Shown piece by piece: positions 32,595 to 41,164 of a stretch of 64,000 nucleotides of DNA; position 1 is the first letter of the stretch; each line of letters begins with the position of its first letter. A program made the translations under genes and the position numbers. The stretch is from a virus. The stretch lies in IMG/VR virus record IMGVR_UViG_3300033149_003257, positions 87,965 through 151,964 of that record; one strand, 5' to 3'. Below the pieces are notes generated by a model. The model saw nothing but the letters and a program-made list of their open reading frames with translations, ran no database searches and was not told where the DNA came from.

Positions 32595-33593
32595 ATGTTA
32601 AATATTACAGTTCTCGGAGGATTAGGTTATATTGGAAGTCATTTAAGTAGAATGCTAGTTGATTCTGGACATAATGTAACAATTTTAGATATTGCTTGGT
32701 TTGGATTTGATCATATAAATGATGTTTTAGAGAAAGAGAATTGTGAATGGATTAATGGAGATATCAGACATTCAGAAGATCTAAGTTGTGCTATAAAGAA
32801 TAGTGATGTTGTTGTTCATCTCGCAGGAATAGTTGGAGACCCTGCTTGTTCACTTGATAATGATGAAACATGGTTACAAAATATTGAATCTTCTAATTTA
32901 ATAGTAGATGTTTGTAATCATTATGATATTCAAAAATTTATATTTGCATCTAGTTGTAGTGTATATGGTGCAGCACCATCTGATATTCTTCTTAATGAAG
33001 GATCTTATTTAAATCCTGTTTCCTTATATGCAGAAAGTAAAATAAAATCTGAAAAAATCTTTCTTAGTGAATTTAATAATATATGCACAATTTTACGATT
33101 ATCTACTGTTTTTGGATATTCTGAAAGAATGAGATTTGACCTTGTTGCTAACCTTTTTACAATAAAAGCAATTAAAGAGAAAAAGATTCAGGTGTTTGGT
33201 GGATCTCAATATAGACCTTTTATTCATTGTAAAGATGTTGCAAGAGCAATTAAAAAAGTTATTGATTTTCCAGATAAAATTAAAATTGATAAAGAAGTAT
33301 TTAATATTTCAGTTGAAAATATCTCAATACGAGAACTTGGTATACTAGTTTCTGAATTAACTGATTCTGATATAGAACTTGTTGAGACAAAAGAAGATGA
33401 TAGAAATTATAAAGTATCTGCAGATAAAATAAAATGGTTACTGGGTTATAAACCATATTTTGGTTTAGCTTCTGGTATTTTACATATGATAGAATCTATA
33501 AAAGGGAAAAGATTTGATGATTGGGTAACAAATAAACAAAAATATGAGAATGTAAATAATCTTCAAGAAAGGAGAAAAACAAACATAAAATGA
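32595..33593 (+). CDS. NAD-dependent epimerase/dehydratase
   Basis: This 332-aa extended SDR enzyme acts on nucleotide sugars. The NAD-binding loop is GGLGYIGSHLSRML, the second motif HLAGIVGDPAC, the catalytic strand ASSCSVYG and the active-site YAESK (Y and K intact). RPFIHCKDVARAI is the usual substrate-domain motif. It follows the SQD1-like gene by 17 nt with AAAGGAG. The likely reaction is epimerisation or dehydration of a UDP- or dTDP-hexose, feeding the aminotransferase and glycosyltransferases nearby; exact chemistry is not readable. Confidence 0.8.
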   Translation: MLNITVLGGLGYIGSHLSRMLVDSGHNVTILDIAWFGFDHINDVLEKENCEWINGDIRHSEDLSCAIKNSDVVVHLAGIVGDPACSLDNDETWLQNIESSNLIVDVCNHYDIQKFIFASSCSVYGAAPSDILLNEGSYLNPVSLYAESKIKSEKIFLSEFNNICTILRLSTVFGYSERMRFDLVANLFTIKAIKEKKIQVFGGSQYRPFIHCKDVARAIKKVIDFPDKIKIDKEVFNISVENISIRELGILVSELTDSDIELVETKEDDRNYKVSADKIKWLLGYKPYFGLASGILHMIESIKGKRFDDWVTNKQKYENVNNLQERRKTNIK

Positions 33594-33607
33594 AAAAGGA
33601 GTTTTTT

Positions 33608-34099
33608 ATGAAGTATATAGTTTATTTAGTAGGTCAGATTACAGCAAATCCAGAAACATATGCTTGGAGAGAAAGAGTATCATTATATTTTAATACTAAC
33701 AGAAATAAAGTTGATTCTGATATTGAAGTTATTAATCCATGTAATAGTTTGTTTAATAAGAATTTAATTGATAATTGTAGAAATAATTCTGTTGAGTATT
33801 CAAAATGGGTATTAAAACGAGATCCGAGTTTATTAGTTCCAAAAGATAGAAGATTTGTTAAAAGAGCAAATGTATTATTTGTTAATATGAATATGTATTC
33901 TCCTGAGAAACCAATGTTAGGATCTTTTTTTGAATTAGCTTGGGCTTATGATTCTCCAGAAAAGATGGTGATTGGAATATTTAATGGAGATCATGAAAAA
34001 GATTTTCAGTGTAGACATCCATTTGTTAGTCAAATTATACATTCTTGGGTTAAAGATGAAATTGAAGCCTGTAAATTATTAGAATATTATATTGATTAA
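33608..34099 (+). CDS. nucleoside 2-deoxyribosyltransferase-like protein
   Basis: This protein of about 163 aa has the Rossmann-like core seen in nucleoside 2-deoxyribosyltransferases: a YLVGQITANPET opening strand, NVLFVNMNMYSPEKPMLGSF with the conserved Gly, and FELAWAYDSPEKMVIGIF, where the Glu is the usual nucleophile. Start: ATG at 33608, because AAAGGAG lies 7 nt before it; an earlier ATG at 33590 overlaps that site. It could exchange bases on deoxyribose or cleave a glycosidic bond in nucleotide salvage. The role beside sugar genes is unclear. Confidence 0.6.
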   Translation: MKYIVYLVGQITANPETYAWRERVSLYFNTNRNKVDSDIEVINPCNSLFNKNLIDNCRNNSVEYSKWVLKRDPSLLVPKDRRFVKRANVLFVNMNMYSPEKPMLGSFFELAWAYDSPEKMVIGIFNGDHEKDFQCRHPFVSQIIHSWVKDEIEACKLLEYYID

Positions 34100-34124
34100 A
34101 GTGAATTAAAGTGAGGTGAAAAAT

Positions 34125-34298
34125 TTGAAAGAAATAAAATTTTTATTAAAACATTTATATACAACAGCATTAGTTTCTTCATGATGGTTATATGTATATA
34201 TTCCTAATAATTATTCTTTATCTTTATCAACAATTTTTAGTGTAATTACTATTATTTTAGCATGTTGGTATTTAGTTTATCATTGGGATGATTGTTAG
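34125..34298 (+). pseudogene. small membrane protein gene with in-frame TGA
   Basis: TTG start behind a good AGGTGA ribosome site; the frame reads a short N-terminal helix (KEIKFLLKHLYTTALVSS), then TGA, then WLYVYIPNNYSL, a hydrophobic segment (IFSVITIILACWYLVY) and a TAG stop: 57 residues with one nonsense codon. A neighbour of the same type (34313-34555) lies directly downstream. It looks like a small membrane protein broken by one substitution. TGA ends many intact genes here, so recoding is unlikely. Confidence 0.55.
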
Positions 34299-34312
34299 AA
34301 AGGATTTTTGAT

Positions 34313-34555
34313 ATGATGAGAAAAAATGGGTTATTAGATTTTGTTATGGGAGTATTATATGCTACTATATTATGGGCACATTTTACTTTTAAATTGGAGT
34401 GGTTGCTTCCTTTTATTTTAATTAGTACTATTGCTACAGTAATTATGTTTGTAGTAAGATCATTTTTACAAAAGGAAAAAAGAAATCATAATAAAACAAA
34501 TAAAAAAAGTTCTTTAGAAGAAGTAACTAATGTAAAAATAGGACCTTTAGGATAG
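34313..34555 (+). CDS. small membrane protein
   Basis: This protein of about 80 aa has two hydrophobic segments (FVMGVLYATILWAHF and LLPFILISTIATVIMFVV) and a basic, Lys/Asn-rich tail. The ATG at 34313 has AAAGGA about 8 nt before it; an in-frame TTG further upstream overlaps the previous gene. Two-TM small proteins next to phage wall genes are sometimes holins, but here the neighbours are sugar genes, so that is not supported. Function is unknown. Confidence 0.5.
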   Translation: MMRKNGLLDFVMGVLYATILWAHFTFKLEWLLPFILISTIATVIMFVVRSFLQKEKRNHNKTNKKSSLEEVTNVKIGPLG

Positions 34556-34569
34556 AAGGGAGTTTTCTA

Positions 34570-35727
34570 ATGATAAAAGTTGCTGAACCTATTATTGATG
34601 ATAAAGAAATAGATGTTGCAATTTCAGTATTAAAATCTGGAAATTATACATCTGGTAAATATGTTCAAAAATTTGAAGAAATGTTTGCAGAATATATTGG
34701 AGTTAAATATGCTGTAGCTGTGAATAGCGGAACTGCTGCTCTACACCTTTCTTTATTATCATTGGGATTAACTAAAGATAGATATTCAAATGGAGAAGTT
34801 ATTGTTCCACCAATGACATTTTTTGCAACTATATCTTCTGTTTTAAATGTTGGGTTAATTCCTAATTTTGTAGATACAAATTATATTTGTAATATTGATC
34901 ATACATTAATAGAGTCAAATATTAATGAAAATACATTAGCTATTATACCAGTACATTTTTATGGACATCCATGTAATATGAATGAAATAATGAAAATAGC
35001 TAATAAATATAATCTTTTTGTAATTGAAGATTGCGCTCAAGCACATGGAGCTTCTATAAATAATAAAAAAGTTGGTTCTTATGGTATAACTGGATGTTTT
35101 TCATTTTTTGCTACTAAAAATATGACTACTATAGAAGGCGGAATGATTACTACTGATGAAAAGTTTATATATGAAAAAGCTAAAAAATTAAGAAGTCATG
35201 GAATGATTGATAGAGATACACATTCTTTACTTGGTTATAATTATAGAATGAATGAATTATCTGGAGCTATTGGAATTGAACAATTAAAAAAGTTAGATAT
35301 GTTAAATAAAAAAAGAATTGAAAATTCTGAATATTTATCTAAAAATATAAAACAAACTAATTTTATACAACCATTGTATAATGAAAATTTTTTGACTGTC
35401 TCTAATTGTAAAAATAATACATATAAAAATGTCTATTTTTGGTTTCCAATAACAACAATGAAATTTTGTTCTGTTGATTTAAAAAATCATTTAAAGAAGA
35501 ATGATATTGGTTTTAGAAGTAGATATAATGAACCATTATATAAACAACCATTATTTAGAGAATATACATATAAACCAAATAGATGTAGATGTGAAAATGC
35601 CGAATTATTTTCTGGAGTAGTTTTTGGATTACCTAATCATCCAGGTTTATCAAGAGAGGAATTAGATAAAGTTATTGATGTAGTTAATACTTTTGAATTT
35701 AAAGTATATGATGAATTTGATTTCTAA
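34570..35727 (+). CDS. DegT/DnrJ/StrS sugar aminotransferase
   Basis: This 385-aa PLP-dependent enzyme transfers an amino group to a keto-sugar bound to UDP or dTDP. Family features: the start IDDKEIDVAISVLKSGNYTSG, the cofactor loop VAVNSGTAALHLS, the VEDCAQAHGA-type motif (VIEDCAQAHGAS) with the pyridine-binding Asp, and the Schiff-base lysine in FFATKNMTTIEGG. Length is normal for the family. It sits downstream of two epimerases that could make its keto-sugar substrate, and an acyltransferase (45218-45799) could modify its amino-sugar product. This is the firmest of the sugar-pathway calls. Confidence 0.9.
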   Translation: MIKVAEPIIDDKEIDVAISVLKSGNYTSGKYVQKFEEMFAEYIGVKYAVAVNSGTAALHLSLLSLGLTKDRYSNGEVIVPPMTFFATISSVLNVGLIPNFVDTNYICNIDHTLIESNINENTLAIIPVHFYGHPCNMNEIMKIANKYNLFVIEDCAQAHGASINNKKVGSYGITGCFSFFATKNMTTIEGGMITTDEKFIYEKAKKLRSHGMIDRDTHSLLGYNYRMNELSGAIGIEQLKKLDMLNKKRIENSEYLSKNIKQTNFIQPLYNENFLTVSNCKNNTYKNVYFWFPITTMKFCSVDLKNHLKKNDIGFRSRYNEPLYKQPLFREYTYKPNRCRCENAELFSGVVFGLPNHPGLSREELDKVIDVVNTFEFKVYDEFDF

Positions 35728-35759
35728 TTCTTTGTAATTAAAAATAAGGATATTTAATT

Positions 35760-36614
35760 TTGAAAAAATTAGACAGACAATTATATTATATTCATAGTAC
35801 AGAAGAAATATTAAAAGATTTAAATAATTGTATTAGAAAGAAAAAACCATTTTCTGTAATGAGATTTGGTGACGCTTGTTTGGGAATTATGTGTTCTTTT
35901 TTAGCTCCAAATTTTATAAAACATGGAAAATGGAAAGGTGGACAAAAGTGTGGTTTAGCTAATTCAATATTTAGACAATTAGGAGTTCCAGTAAAGAGAA
36001 GAAAACTAATATGTAATAAACTTGTAAAATATGCAAATGAAGCTAATTATATAGATTCTTTTGATTGTTATTTTACTGAAATGAAATCGAAAAAAGGAAT
36101 TGGTAATTTAGCATTTAGTTGGAAAGAAATTCATGAATTAATTGGTATTACAAACGAATCTTATTGTAGTACTTTTTTACATTATTTTTCAATAGTGGAT
36201 GGAGAATATAATTTATTTAATGTAATGAAAAATAGAAGTGTATTTTGTATAAGTAATCAAGTTCAAGTAACTAATTTATTAAAAGATAAGAGTGGAGCTA
36301 AAATAATAGATTCATATAAAATACCAAGAAGAGGTGGTAAATTTCATTACCAAAATCATTATAGAAATGTTATAAATATGATTAAAAAGAATTCTACTAA
36401 ATATGATCTATTCTTAATTGGAGCTGGATTATTAGGTAAAATATATTGTGGAGTTATTAAAGAGAATGGTGGAAGAGCATATGATGTTGGACGATTATTT
36501 GATTTTTGGGCTGGAATAAGAAAAATTGATTCTAGACCAAAAAGATTTATTCAAATGGATCATTCTAAATTTTTATGTAATAGATTAAAGAACTTTGGTG
36601 GTAAAGTTTGGTGA
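35760..36614 (+). CDS. GT-D-fold glycosyltransferase, paralog 3
   Basis: This 284-aa paralog has FSVMRFGDACLGIM at the signature, so the residue after GD is Ala-Cys, not Gly plus acid. It has an insertion of about 20 residues after that, GVPVKRRK instead of GIPxS, and YDLFLIGAGLLGKIYCGVI with GGRAYDVGRLFDFWAG at the C-terminus. It is clearly closest to paralog 4 (40050-40949). TTG start with AAGGA 11 nt before it. The altered loop suggests a different metal or donor preference, or loss of activity. Confidence 0.7.
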   Translation: MKKLDRQLYYIHSTEEILKDLNNCIRKKKPFSVMRFGDACLGIMCSFLAPNFIKHGKWKGGQKCGLANSIFRQLGVPVKRRKLICNKLVKYANEANYIDSFDCYFTEMKSKKGIGNLAFSWKEIHELIGITNESYCSTFLHYFSIVDGEYNLFNVMKNRSVFCISNQVQVTNLLKDKSGAKIIDSYKIPRRGGKFHYQNHYRNVINMIKKNSTKYDLFLIGAGLLGKIYCGVIKENGGRAYDVGRLFDFWAGIRKIDSRPKRFIQMDHSKFLCNRLKNFGGKVW

Positions 36615-36625
36615 AAGGGAAAATA

Positions 36626-37711
36626 ATGATGAATTGTGTATCTAAATATATAACTATAAAAGATGAAATGAAATTAGAAGCATATTATATTAAATCTCCA
36701 TTACTTTCTGATTATAATTTGTCTTTTGGATCAATTGATTGTTATGATTCAATTTTTGTAATTATATCTGATAATAATAAAATGGGAATTGGAGAGGTTA
36801 CTAATTTATTTAAGTATTCTAGATATACTATTGATGAGGTATGGAATTATACAATCCAATGGTTGTCTGATTTTTCTTTAAATAAATTAAATTCAATTGT
36901 AAGAAAAAATTTTAAGAGTGTTGCTATTAATCTTGCAATTGAAACATATAATGATGATTTTTTAAATAAAATTTCTAATTTAAAATTAGAAGTTCCAGTT
37001 AGCTATACTTTAACTGATGTAAATGATATTGATATATTAGATATAATTAGTAAATTTGGTGATGTATTTAAATTTAAAATTGGAAAAGATATTTATCAAG
37101 ATATTTATAACATTGGTTATATACAATCTAAATTAAGAGGAACTAACTTTAAACTTAGACTAGATGCTAATCAAGGTTACAGTCTTCTTGATGCTAAAAA
37201 ATTTCTAAAATGTGTTCTAGATAAAAATATTGAACATTTTGAACAGTTACTTCCAAGAGATCAATCTTATATGAATCGTGAATTAATGAAAGAATTTCCG
37301 CATAAATTTATATTAGATGAAAGTATTTTTAGTAATAGTGATATAGCAGTTATGTCTGAATCTAAAACAGCACATGGAGTAAAGTTAAAATTATTTAAAC
37401 ATAATAGTATACAAGAAACAATTGATCTTATATATAATATTCCAGATGAATTTGATATCATTTTTGGAAATGGAGTACAATCTTATATAGCAACAATATA
37501 TGAAATGTATATATTTAATGAAGCAAAAAAAATAAAACAAAATTTAAATCCTATTTCTGAAATTAATGGTATATTAAAATTGTCAGAACAACTTGGTGGA
37601 GTGTCCTATTCAGGAAATAAATTAATTGTGAATGTAAGAGAATTAATTAATAATTTCTTTAAATTTTTAGAGGAACATTGTAATGTCAACAATAATAGGA
37701 TTAGCTTGTAG
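36626..37711 (+). CDS. enolase-superfamily enzyme (MLE/dipeptide-epimerase subgroup)
   Basis: This TIM-barrel enzyme of about 361 aa abstracts a proton next to a carboxylate. The subgroup marks are present: K-x-K at FKFKIG on the second barrel strand, metal ligands in RLDANQGYS, HFEQLLP and FILDES, and a further K-x-K at GVKLKLF. This arrangement fits the muconate-lactonising subgroup, which includes dipeptide epimerases and o-succinylbenzoate synthase. Start: ATG at 36626 with AAAGGGA before it. It overlaps the flavoprotein gene downstream by 29 nt. A phage enzyme of this kind is unusual. Possible roles: epimerising an amino acid or peptide, or dehydrating a sugar acid. Confidence 0.75.
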   Translation: MMNCVSKYITIKDEMKLEAYYIKSPLLSDYNLSFGSIDCYDSIFVIISDNNKMGIGEVTNLFKYSRYTIDEVWNYTIQWLSDFSLNKLNSIVRKNFKSVAINLAIETYNDDFLNKISNLKLEVPVSYTLTDVNDIDILDIISKFGDVFKFKIGKDIYQDIYNIGYIQSKLRGTNFKLRLDANQGYSLLDAKKFLKCVLDKNIEHFEQLLPRDQSYMNRELMKEFPHKFILDESIFSNSDIAVMSESKTAHGVKLKLFKHNSIQETIDLIYNIPDEFDIIFGNGVQSYIATIYEMYIFNEAKKIKQNLNPISEINGILKLSEQLGGVSYSGNKLIVNVRELINNFFKFLEEHCNVNNNRISL

Positions 37712-38921
37712 TTTAAGAAGTAAGATTGATGAAAAGTGGGTAGAAAAGGTATGTAAGGAAGAAATAAAAACTGATCAAGATTTACATAATCTTATTGAAA
37801 TACTTGGAAGAGATAAAGTTATTAGTAATTCAGATGCTTGTTTAATTGCTGCTATGTATGGAGTAGTTAAAGAAGAATGTGATATAAAAGTTATTAGAAT
37901 GTCAGATTTTCATCCTTCAATATTAGATTCACTTATATTTAGAGGAGTTATTGTGTCTACTCCAGTTTATTTTGGAGATAATTCCTCATATTCGAAAAAA
38001 TTCTTTTATAAGATGAGAGATTTAAAATTATTAAATTCTAAAGTATTTTCTGTATTATCTGTTGGAGCTAAAAGAAATGGTGGTCAAGAAACAAGTAATA
38101 TATTTTCATTATATGAAGCACTATCTCAAGGGTGTAGACTTGTAGGAAATGGTTTTGCTATATCACAATATGGTGGGACTGCTTGGGCTGGCGATCTTGG
38201 TTCTGTTAGAGAAGATACATATGGAATTGAAACAAGTTTAAGTACTGGAATGAATAATGCAAGAGTTTCAAATTTATTCATTGAAAGATCTTTTAATATA
38301 AAAGAAAAAACAAAATTAAATATTACTTTTCTTAATACTAAAAATAGTAATATTTATTCTTTTGTAGATAAGTTACAAAACTTAATACCAAAAAATTTAA
38401 TAGATTTATATGTAAGTTATATTGATATTTCTAGATATTATATTTCTCCTTGTAAAGCTTGTTCAGTCTGTCCAAAACCAAATTCTAAAATTGATTATAA
38501 ATGTAGACAAATTGATGAGAATAAAGAAATTTGTGAACGTTTAGTAAATTCAGATCTAATAGTTAAAGTTAATGATCATGATATAGATTTTGATATTTTT
38601 ATGGAAAGAACTAGACATTTGAGAAGAGATAATTATAGATTATCTCATATTCCATTCGTTACTTATATTGATAAACAATGCGATAGTTCTTTTGTTGTAA
38701 TTAATGATTTTACTAAATTTATTAGACATAATGTAATTATATTTCCTCCTTTAATAACTACAAATTATAAAAATCAAACATTAAAAGGTAATGATACTGA
38801 TGAATATTATGTAAGAAAAATGTTAGATTATATTGCAGAAGCACTTAGAATTAAGAAGAACAAAATAGAAAATAAATCTACTTTTGAATATAAACCAATA
38901 GGTTATAAGCAGAAAGGATAA
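37683..38921 (+). CDS. double flavodoxin-fold FMN reductase-like protein
   Basis: This 412-aa protein consists of two flavodoxin-like domains. The first (about 1-205) resembles NADPH-dependent FMN reductases: LACSLRSKID, GVIVSTPVYFGDNSSY and FSVLSVGAKRNGGQETSN. The second (about 215-390) resembles iron-sulfur flavoproteins: a typical ISPCKACSVCP cluster with C-x2-C-x2-C, then RQIDENKEICERLVNSD. Such proteins reduce substrates or pass electrons. The gene overlaps the enolase-like gene and precedes the ATP-grasp gene by 2 nt, so the three are one expression unit. The fusion of the two types is notable; cofactors are inferred. Confidence 0.65.
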   Translation: MSTIIGLACSLRSKIDEKWVEKVCKEEIKTDQDLHNLIEILGRDKVISNSDACLIAAMYGVVKEECDIKVIRMSDFHPSILDSLIFRGVIVSTPVYFGDNSSYSKKFFYKMRDLKLLNSKVFSVLSVGAKRNGGQETSNIFSLYEALSQGCRLVGNGFAISQYGGTAWAGDLGSVREDTYGIETSLSTGMNNARVSNLFIERSFNIKEKTKLNITFLNTKNSNIYSFVDKLQNLIPKNLIDLYVSYIDISRYYISPCKACSVCPKPNSKIDYKCRQIDENKEICERLVNSDLIVKVNDHDIDFDIFMERTRHLRRDNYRLSHIPFVTYIDKQCDSSFVVINDFTKFIRHNVIIFPPLITTNYKNQTLKGNDTDEYYVRKMLDYIAEALRIKKNKIENKSTFEYKPIGYKQKG

Positions 38922-38923
38922 AT

Positions 38924-40006
38924 ATGTATAATATATTAATTTCAACTTCTGGTGCTGGAAATGCTAATAATTTGGTTAGAAGTTTACAATCATCTAATGA
39001 TCTTAATATGATTACAAATCTTAATATAATTGGTATAAATAGTTCTGAATATGAATTAAGTAAATCAATAGCGCATAAAAAATATTTAGTTCCAAAATTT
39101 AATAATCCCGAATATGTGAATTCTATTTTAGAAATATTTAATCGAGAAAAAATAGATTTTTTTATACCAAATCATGAATTTGAAATTGAAGCTTTATATA
39201 GATATGATAATCAAGAGATTTTAGATAAATGTTTTTTACCATCTTTTGAAACAGTTGTATTATGTAATAATAAATATAATTTAAATAAGAAATTACATGA
39301 AGAAGGAATTTATGTTCCAGTATCTATAAATATACAAAAATGGTTTGATATAGATTCTTATTTTGATGAACAACTAGTTGAAAAACCTGCTTGGTGTAGA
39401 TTAATTAGAGGTGCTGGTTCAGCAGGTGCAACTCTAGTTTATGATAAAGAACATGCTAAATCATGGATTGAGTATTGGATAAGTCATAAGGGAGCAGAAA
39501 TTGATCAATTTATGTTAAGTGAATATTTGCCATTTGAAGATTATCACTTTTTTAGTCTTTGGAAAGATGGAAATATGATAATTGGTAAATATATTGAAAG
39601 ATTAGCTTATGTATGTTCTAAATATACTTTAACAGGAACATCTTCTTCACCATCTGTTTGTAAATTAGATAATGATCCAGTAATTAAAGCGATATGTGAA
39701 GAAGCAGTTAAATGTATTGATCCAAATGCAAATGGTTTATTTGGAATAGATTTAAAATGTGATTCTCGACATTCACCATGTATAACAGAAATTAATATAG
39801 GAAGGTTTCCAAGAATTAATCCAATTTTTAGTATGGTTGGAAATAATATAGCAGAACTATTTGTAAAAATTGGATTAGGATTAGAAGAATATGAAATAGA
39901 TGAAAAACTTGATGATGATATTTATTATATGTTTAGAGATTTTGATACTGAACCAGTAATAATACATGCAAAAGATTTAAAAAATAAATATACTAATTTA
40001 AGTTAG
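38924..40006 (+). CDS. ATP-grasp ligase (carbamoyl-phosphate-synthase-like)
   Basis: This 360-aa ATP-grasp enzyme ligates a carboxylate to an amine or similar nucleophile through an acyl-phosphate. Visible: an N-terminal Rossmann-like pre-ATP-grasp domain (ILISTSGAGNANNLVRSL), the lysine-bearing VEKPAWCRLIRGAGSAG strand and loop, and the C-terminal metal-binding NGLFGIDLKCD with EINIGRFPRINP. The layout matches CarB-type and peptide-ligating ATP-grasp proteins. It follows the enolase-like and flavoprotein genes in one unit, so together they may build an amide- or peptide-linked modification. Substrates are unknown. Confidence 0.75.
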   Translation: MYNILISTSGAGNANNLVRSLQSSNDLNMITNLNIIGINSSEYELSKSIAHKKYLVPKFNNPEYVNSILEIFNREKIDFFIPNHEFEIEALYRYDNQEILDKCFLPSFETVVLCNNKYNLNKKLHEEGIYVPVSINIQKWFDIDSYFDEQLVEKPAWCRLIRGAGSAGATLVYDKEHAKSWIEYWISHKGAEIDQFMLSEYLPFEDYHFFSLWKDGNMIIGKYIERLAYVCSKYTLTGTSSSPSVCKLDNDPVIKAICEEAVKCIDPNANGLFGIDLKCDSRHSPCITEINIGRFPRINPIFSMVGNNIAELFVKIGLGLEEYEIDEKLDDDIYYMFRDFDTEPVIIHAKDLKNKYTNLS

Positions 40007-40007
40007 C

Positions 40008-40032
40008 AATTTTATAATGTTATTATAAAATT
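40008..40032 (+). other. intergenic hairpin without T-run
   Basis: AATTTTATAAT/ATTATAAAATT is a perfect 11-bp stem with a GTT loop in the 43-nt spacer before GT-D paralog 4. It is followed directly by the AGGAGGAG ribosome site and not by a T-run, so it may tune translation or mRNA decay; it is not a typical terminator. Confidence 0.5.
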
Positions 40033-40049
40033 CAGGAGGAGTTATTTTT

Positions 40050-40949
40050 ATGGTTCGTATATTTGGTACCAGATATATTTTAAAACATTTAAATAGTTGT
40101 ATAGTTCATAATAAATCTTTTTCTACTATTAGATTTGGTGATGCTTGTTTATTTATATTATCTTCAACTTTTTGTAGACAATTTGAAAAGGGAAAAGGTA
40201 AAATTTCAAATAAAATTTTTGATGGATTGAATATTCCTCCAAATAAAAGATTAGAAATAGTTCAAGATTTGGTTAAATATGCTAATCAAGCAGATTATGT
40301 TGATGCACAAAGTGCTGTACTAGTTGAGATTCCAAAATTTCTTCCTATTATGGAAGAATTTATAAAAAGTGGAAATACTAATTTTGGTCAAGTTTGGGAA
40401 AGATTATGTTTAAAAACTAAGGGACAAGGAAGAGGTGTAGGAAATGTAATGAGTAGATGGAGAGAAATTTATAAAGAATCTGGAATAACAAATAATTCAT
40501 TTTGTAGTCCTCATCTTCATTCATTTTCTATAATTGATGGTGAATATAATTTATTTGATATAATGAAAAATAGGAATATTTTTTGTATAAGTAATAATAT
40601 TGAAGTTTGTGATAGATTACAAAAAAAGAGTGGTGCTAAGAATATAGATTATTTTAGAGTTGTGAGGAGAGGATCTAAAAAACACTATCCATTATATTAT
40701 CAAAACGTAATGGATATAATATCTAAAAAAGCTATTAAATATGATCTATTCTTAATTGGAGCTGGATTATTAGGAAAGATATATTGTGGTTATGTAAAAG
40801 AATGTGGTGGTAGATCATTCGATGCTGGAAGGTTATTTGATGTATGGAAAGGTAAAAATATTAGATCTATTCCAGCTAGATTTTTAGTGATGAATAAACA
40901 AAAAATGCTTTGTGAAAGAAAGAAAAATAAAAATGGGAGAGTATGGTAA
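40050..40949 (+). CDS. GT-D-fold glycosyltransferase, paralog 4
   Basis: This 299-aa paralog is closest to paralog 3: FSTIRFGDACLFILSS at the signature loop, YDLFLIGAGLLGKIYCGYV and GGRSFDAGRLFDVWKG at the C-terminus, and endings that match in pattern (KNKNGRVW here, NFGGKVW there). It carries a longer insertion in the middle (about 40 residues). Strong AGGAGGAG ribosome site. Paralogs 3 and 4 thus form one sub-pair and 1 and 2 another, consistent with duplication and split of function. Donor and acceptor are unknown. Confidence 0.7.
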   Translation: MVRIFGTRYILKHLNSCIVHNKSFSTIRFGDACLFILSSTFCRQFEKGKGKISNKIFDGLNIPPNKRLEIVQDLVKYANQADYVDAQSAVLVEIPKFLPIMEEFIKSGNTNFGQVWERLCLKTKGQGRGVGNVMSRWREIYKESGITNNSFCSPHLHSFSIIDGEYNLFDIMKNRNIFCISNNIEVCDRLQKKSGAKNIDYFRVVRRGSKKHYPLYYQNVMDIISKKAIKYDLFLIGAGLLGKIYCGYVKECGGRSFDAGRLFDVWKGKNIRSIPARFLVMNKQKMLCERKKNKNGRVW

Positions 40950-41149
40950 AAATGGAGAATATAACTGAGAAAGATAAGAAACAAAAAGAAATAACTGAGA
41001 ATATAAAAAGATATGTAAAAAATTTAAATTCATTAATTCTTGAAGCTTCAATGAATGACTTAAATGTTTTTTTAACATTATTATTTAGTAAAAATAATGA
41101 AAATATGTATCAACAATTATTAATTGAATATATAGAAAAAACAGGATAG
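40943..41149 (+). CDS. small helical protein, 68 aa
   Basis: This charged, helical protein overlaps the end of GT-D paralog 4 by 7 nt (ATGG within GTATGGTAA). It has a Lys-rich N-terminal half and a C-terminal Leu-rich helix (NDLNVFLTLLFSK). No family is recognised. It has GGGAG before the ATG. Function is unknown. Confidence 0.5.
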   Translation: MVKMENITEKDKKQKEITENIKRYVKNLNSLILEASMNDLNVFLTLLFSKNNENMYQQLLIEYIEKTG

Positions 41150-41164
41150 AAAGGTATTTGAAAA

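Noticed and set aside
34313-34555. Holin assignment for the small two-TM proteins here and at 57902-58747
   Set aside because: No endolysin gene or lysis cassette is adjacent, and a two-TM layout alone is not diagnostic.
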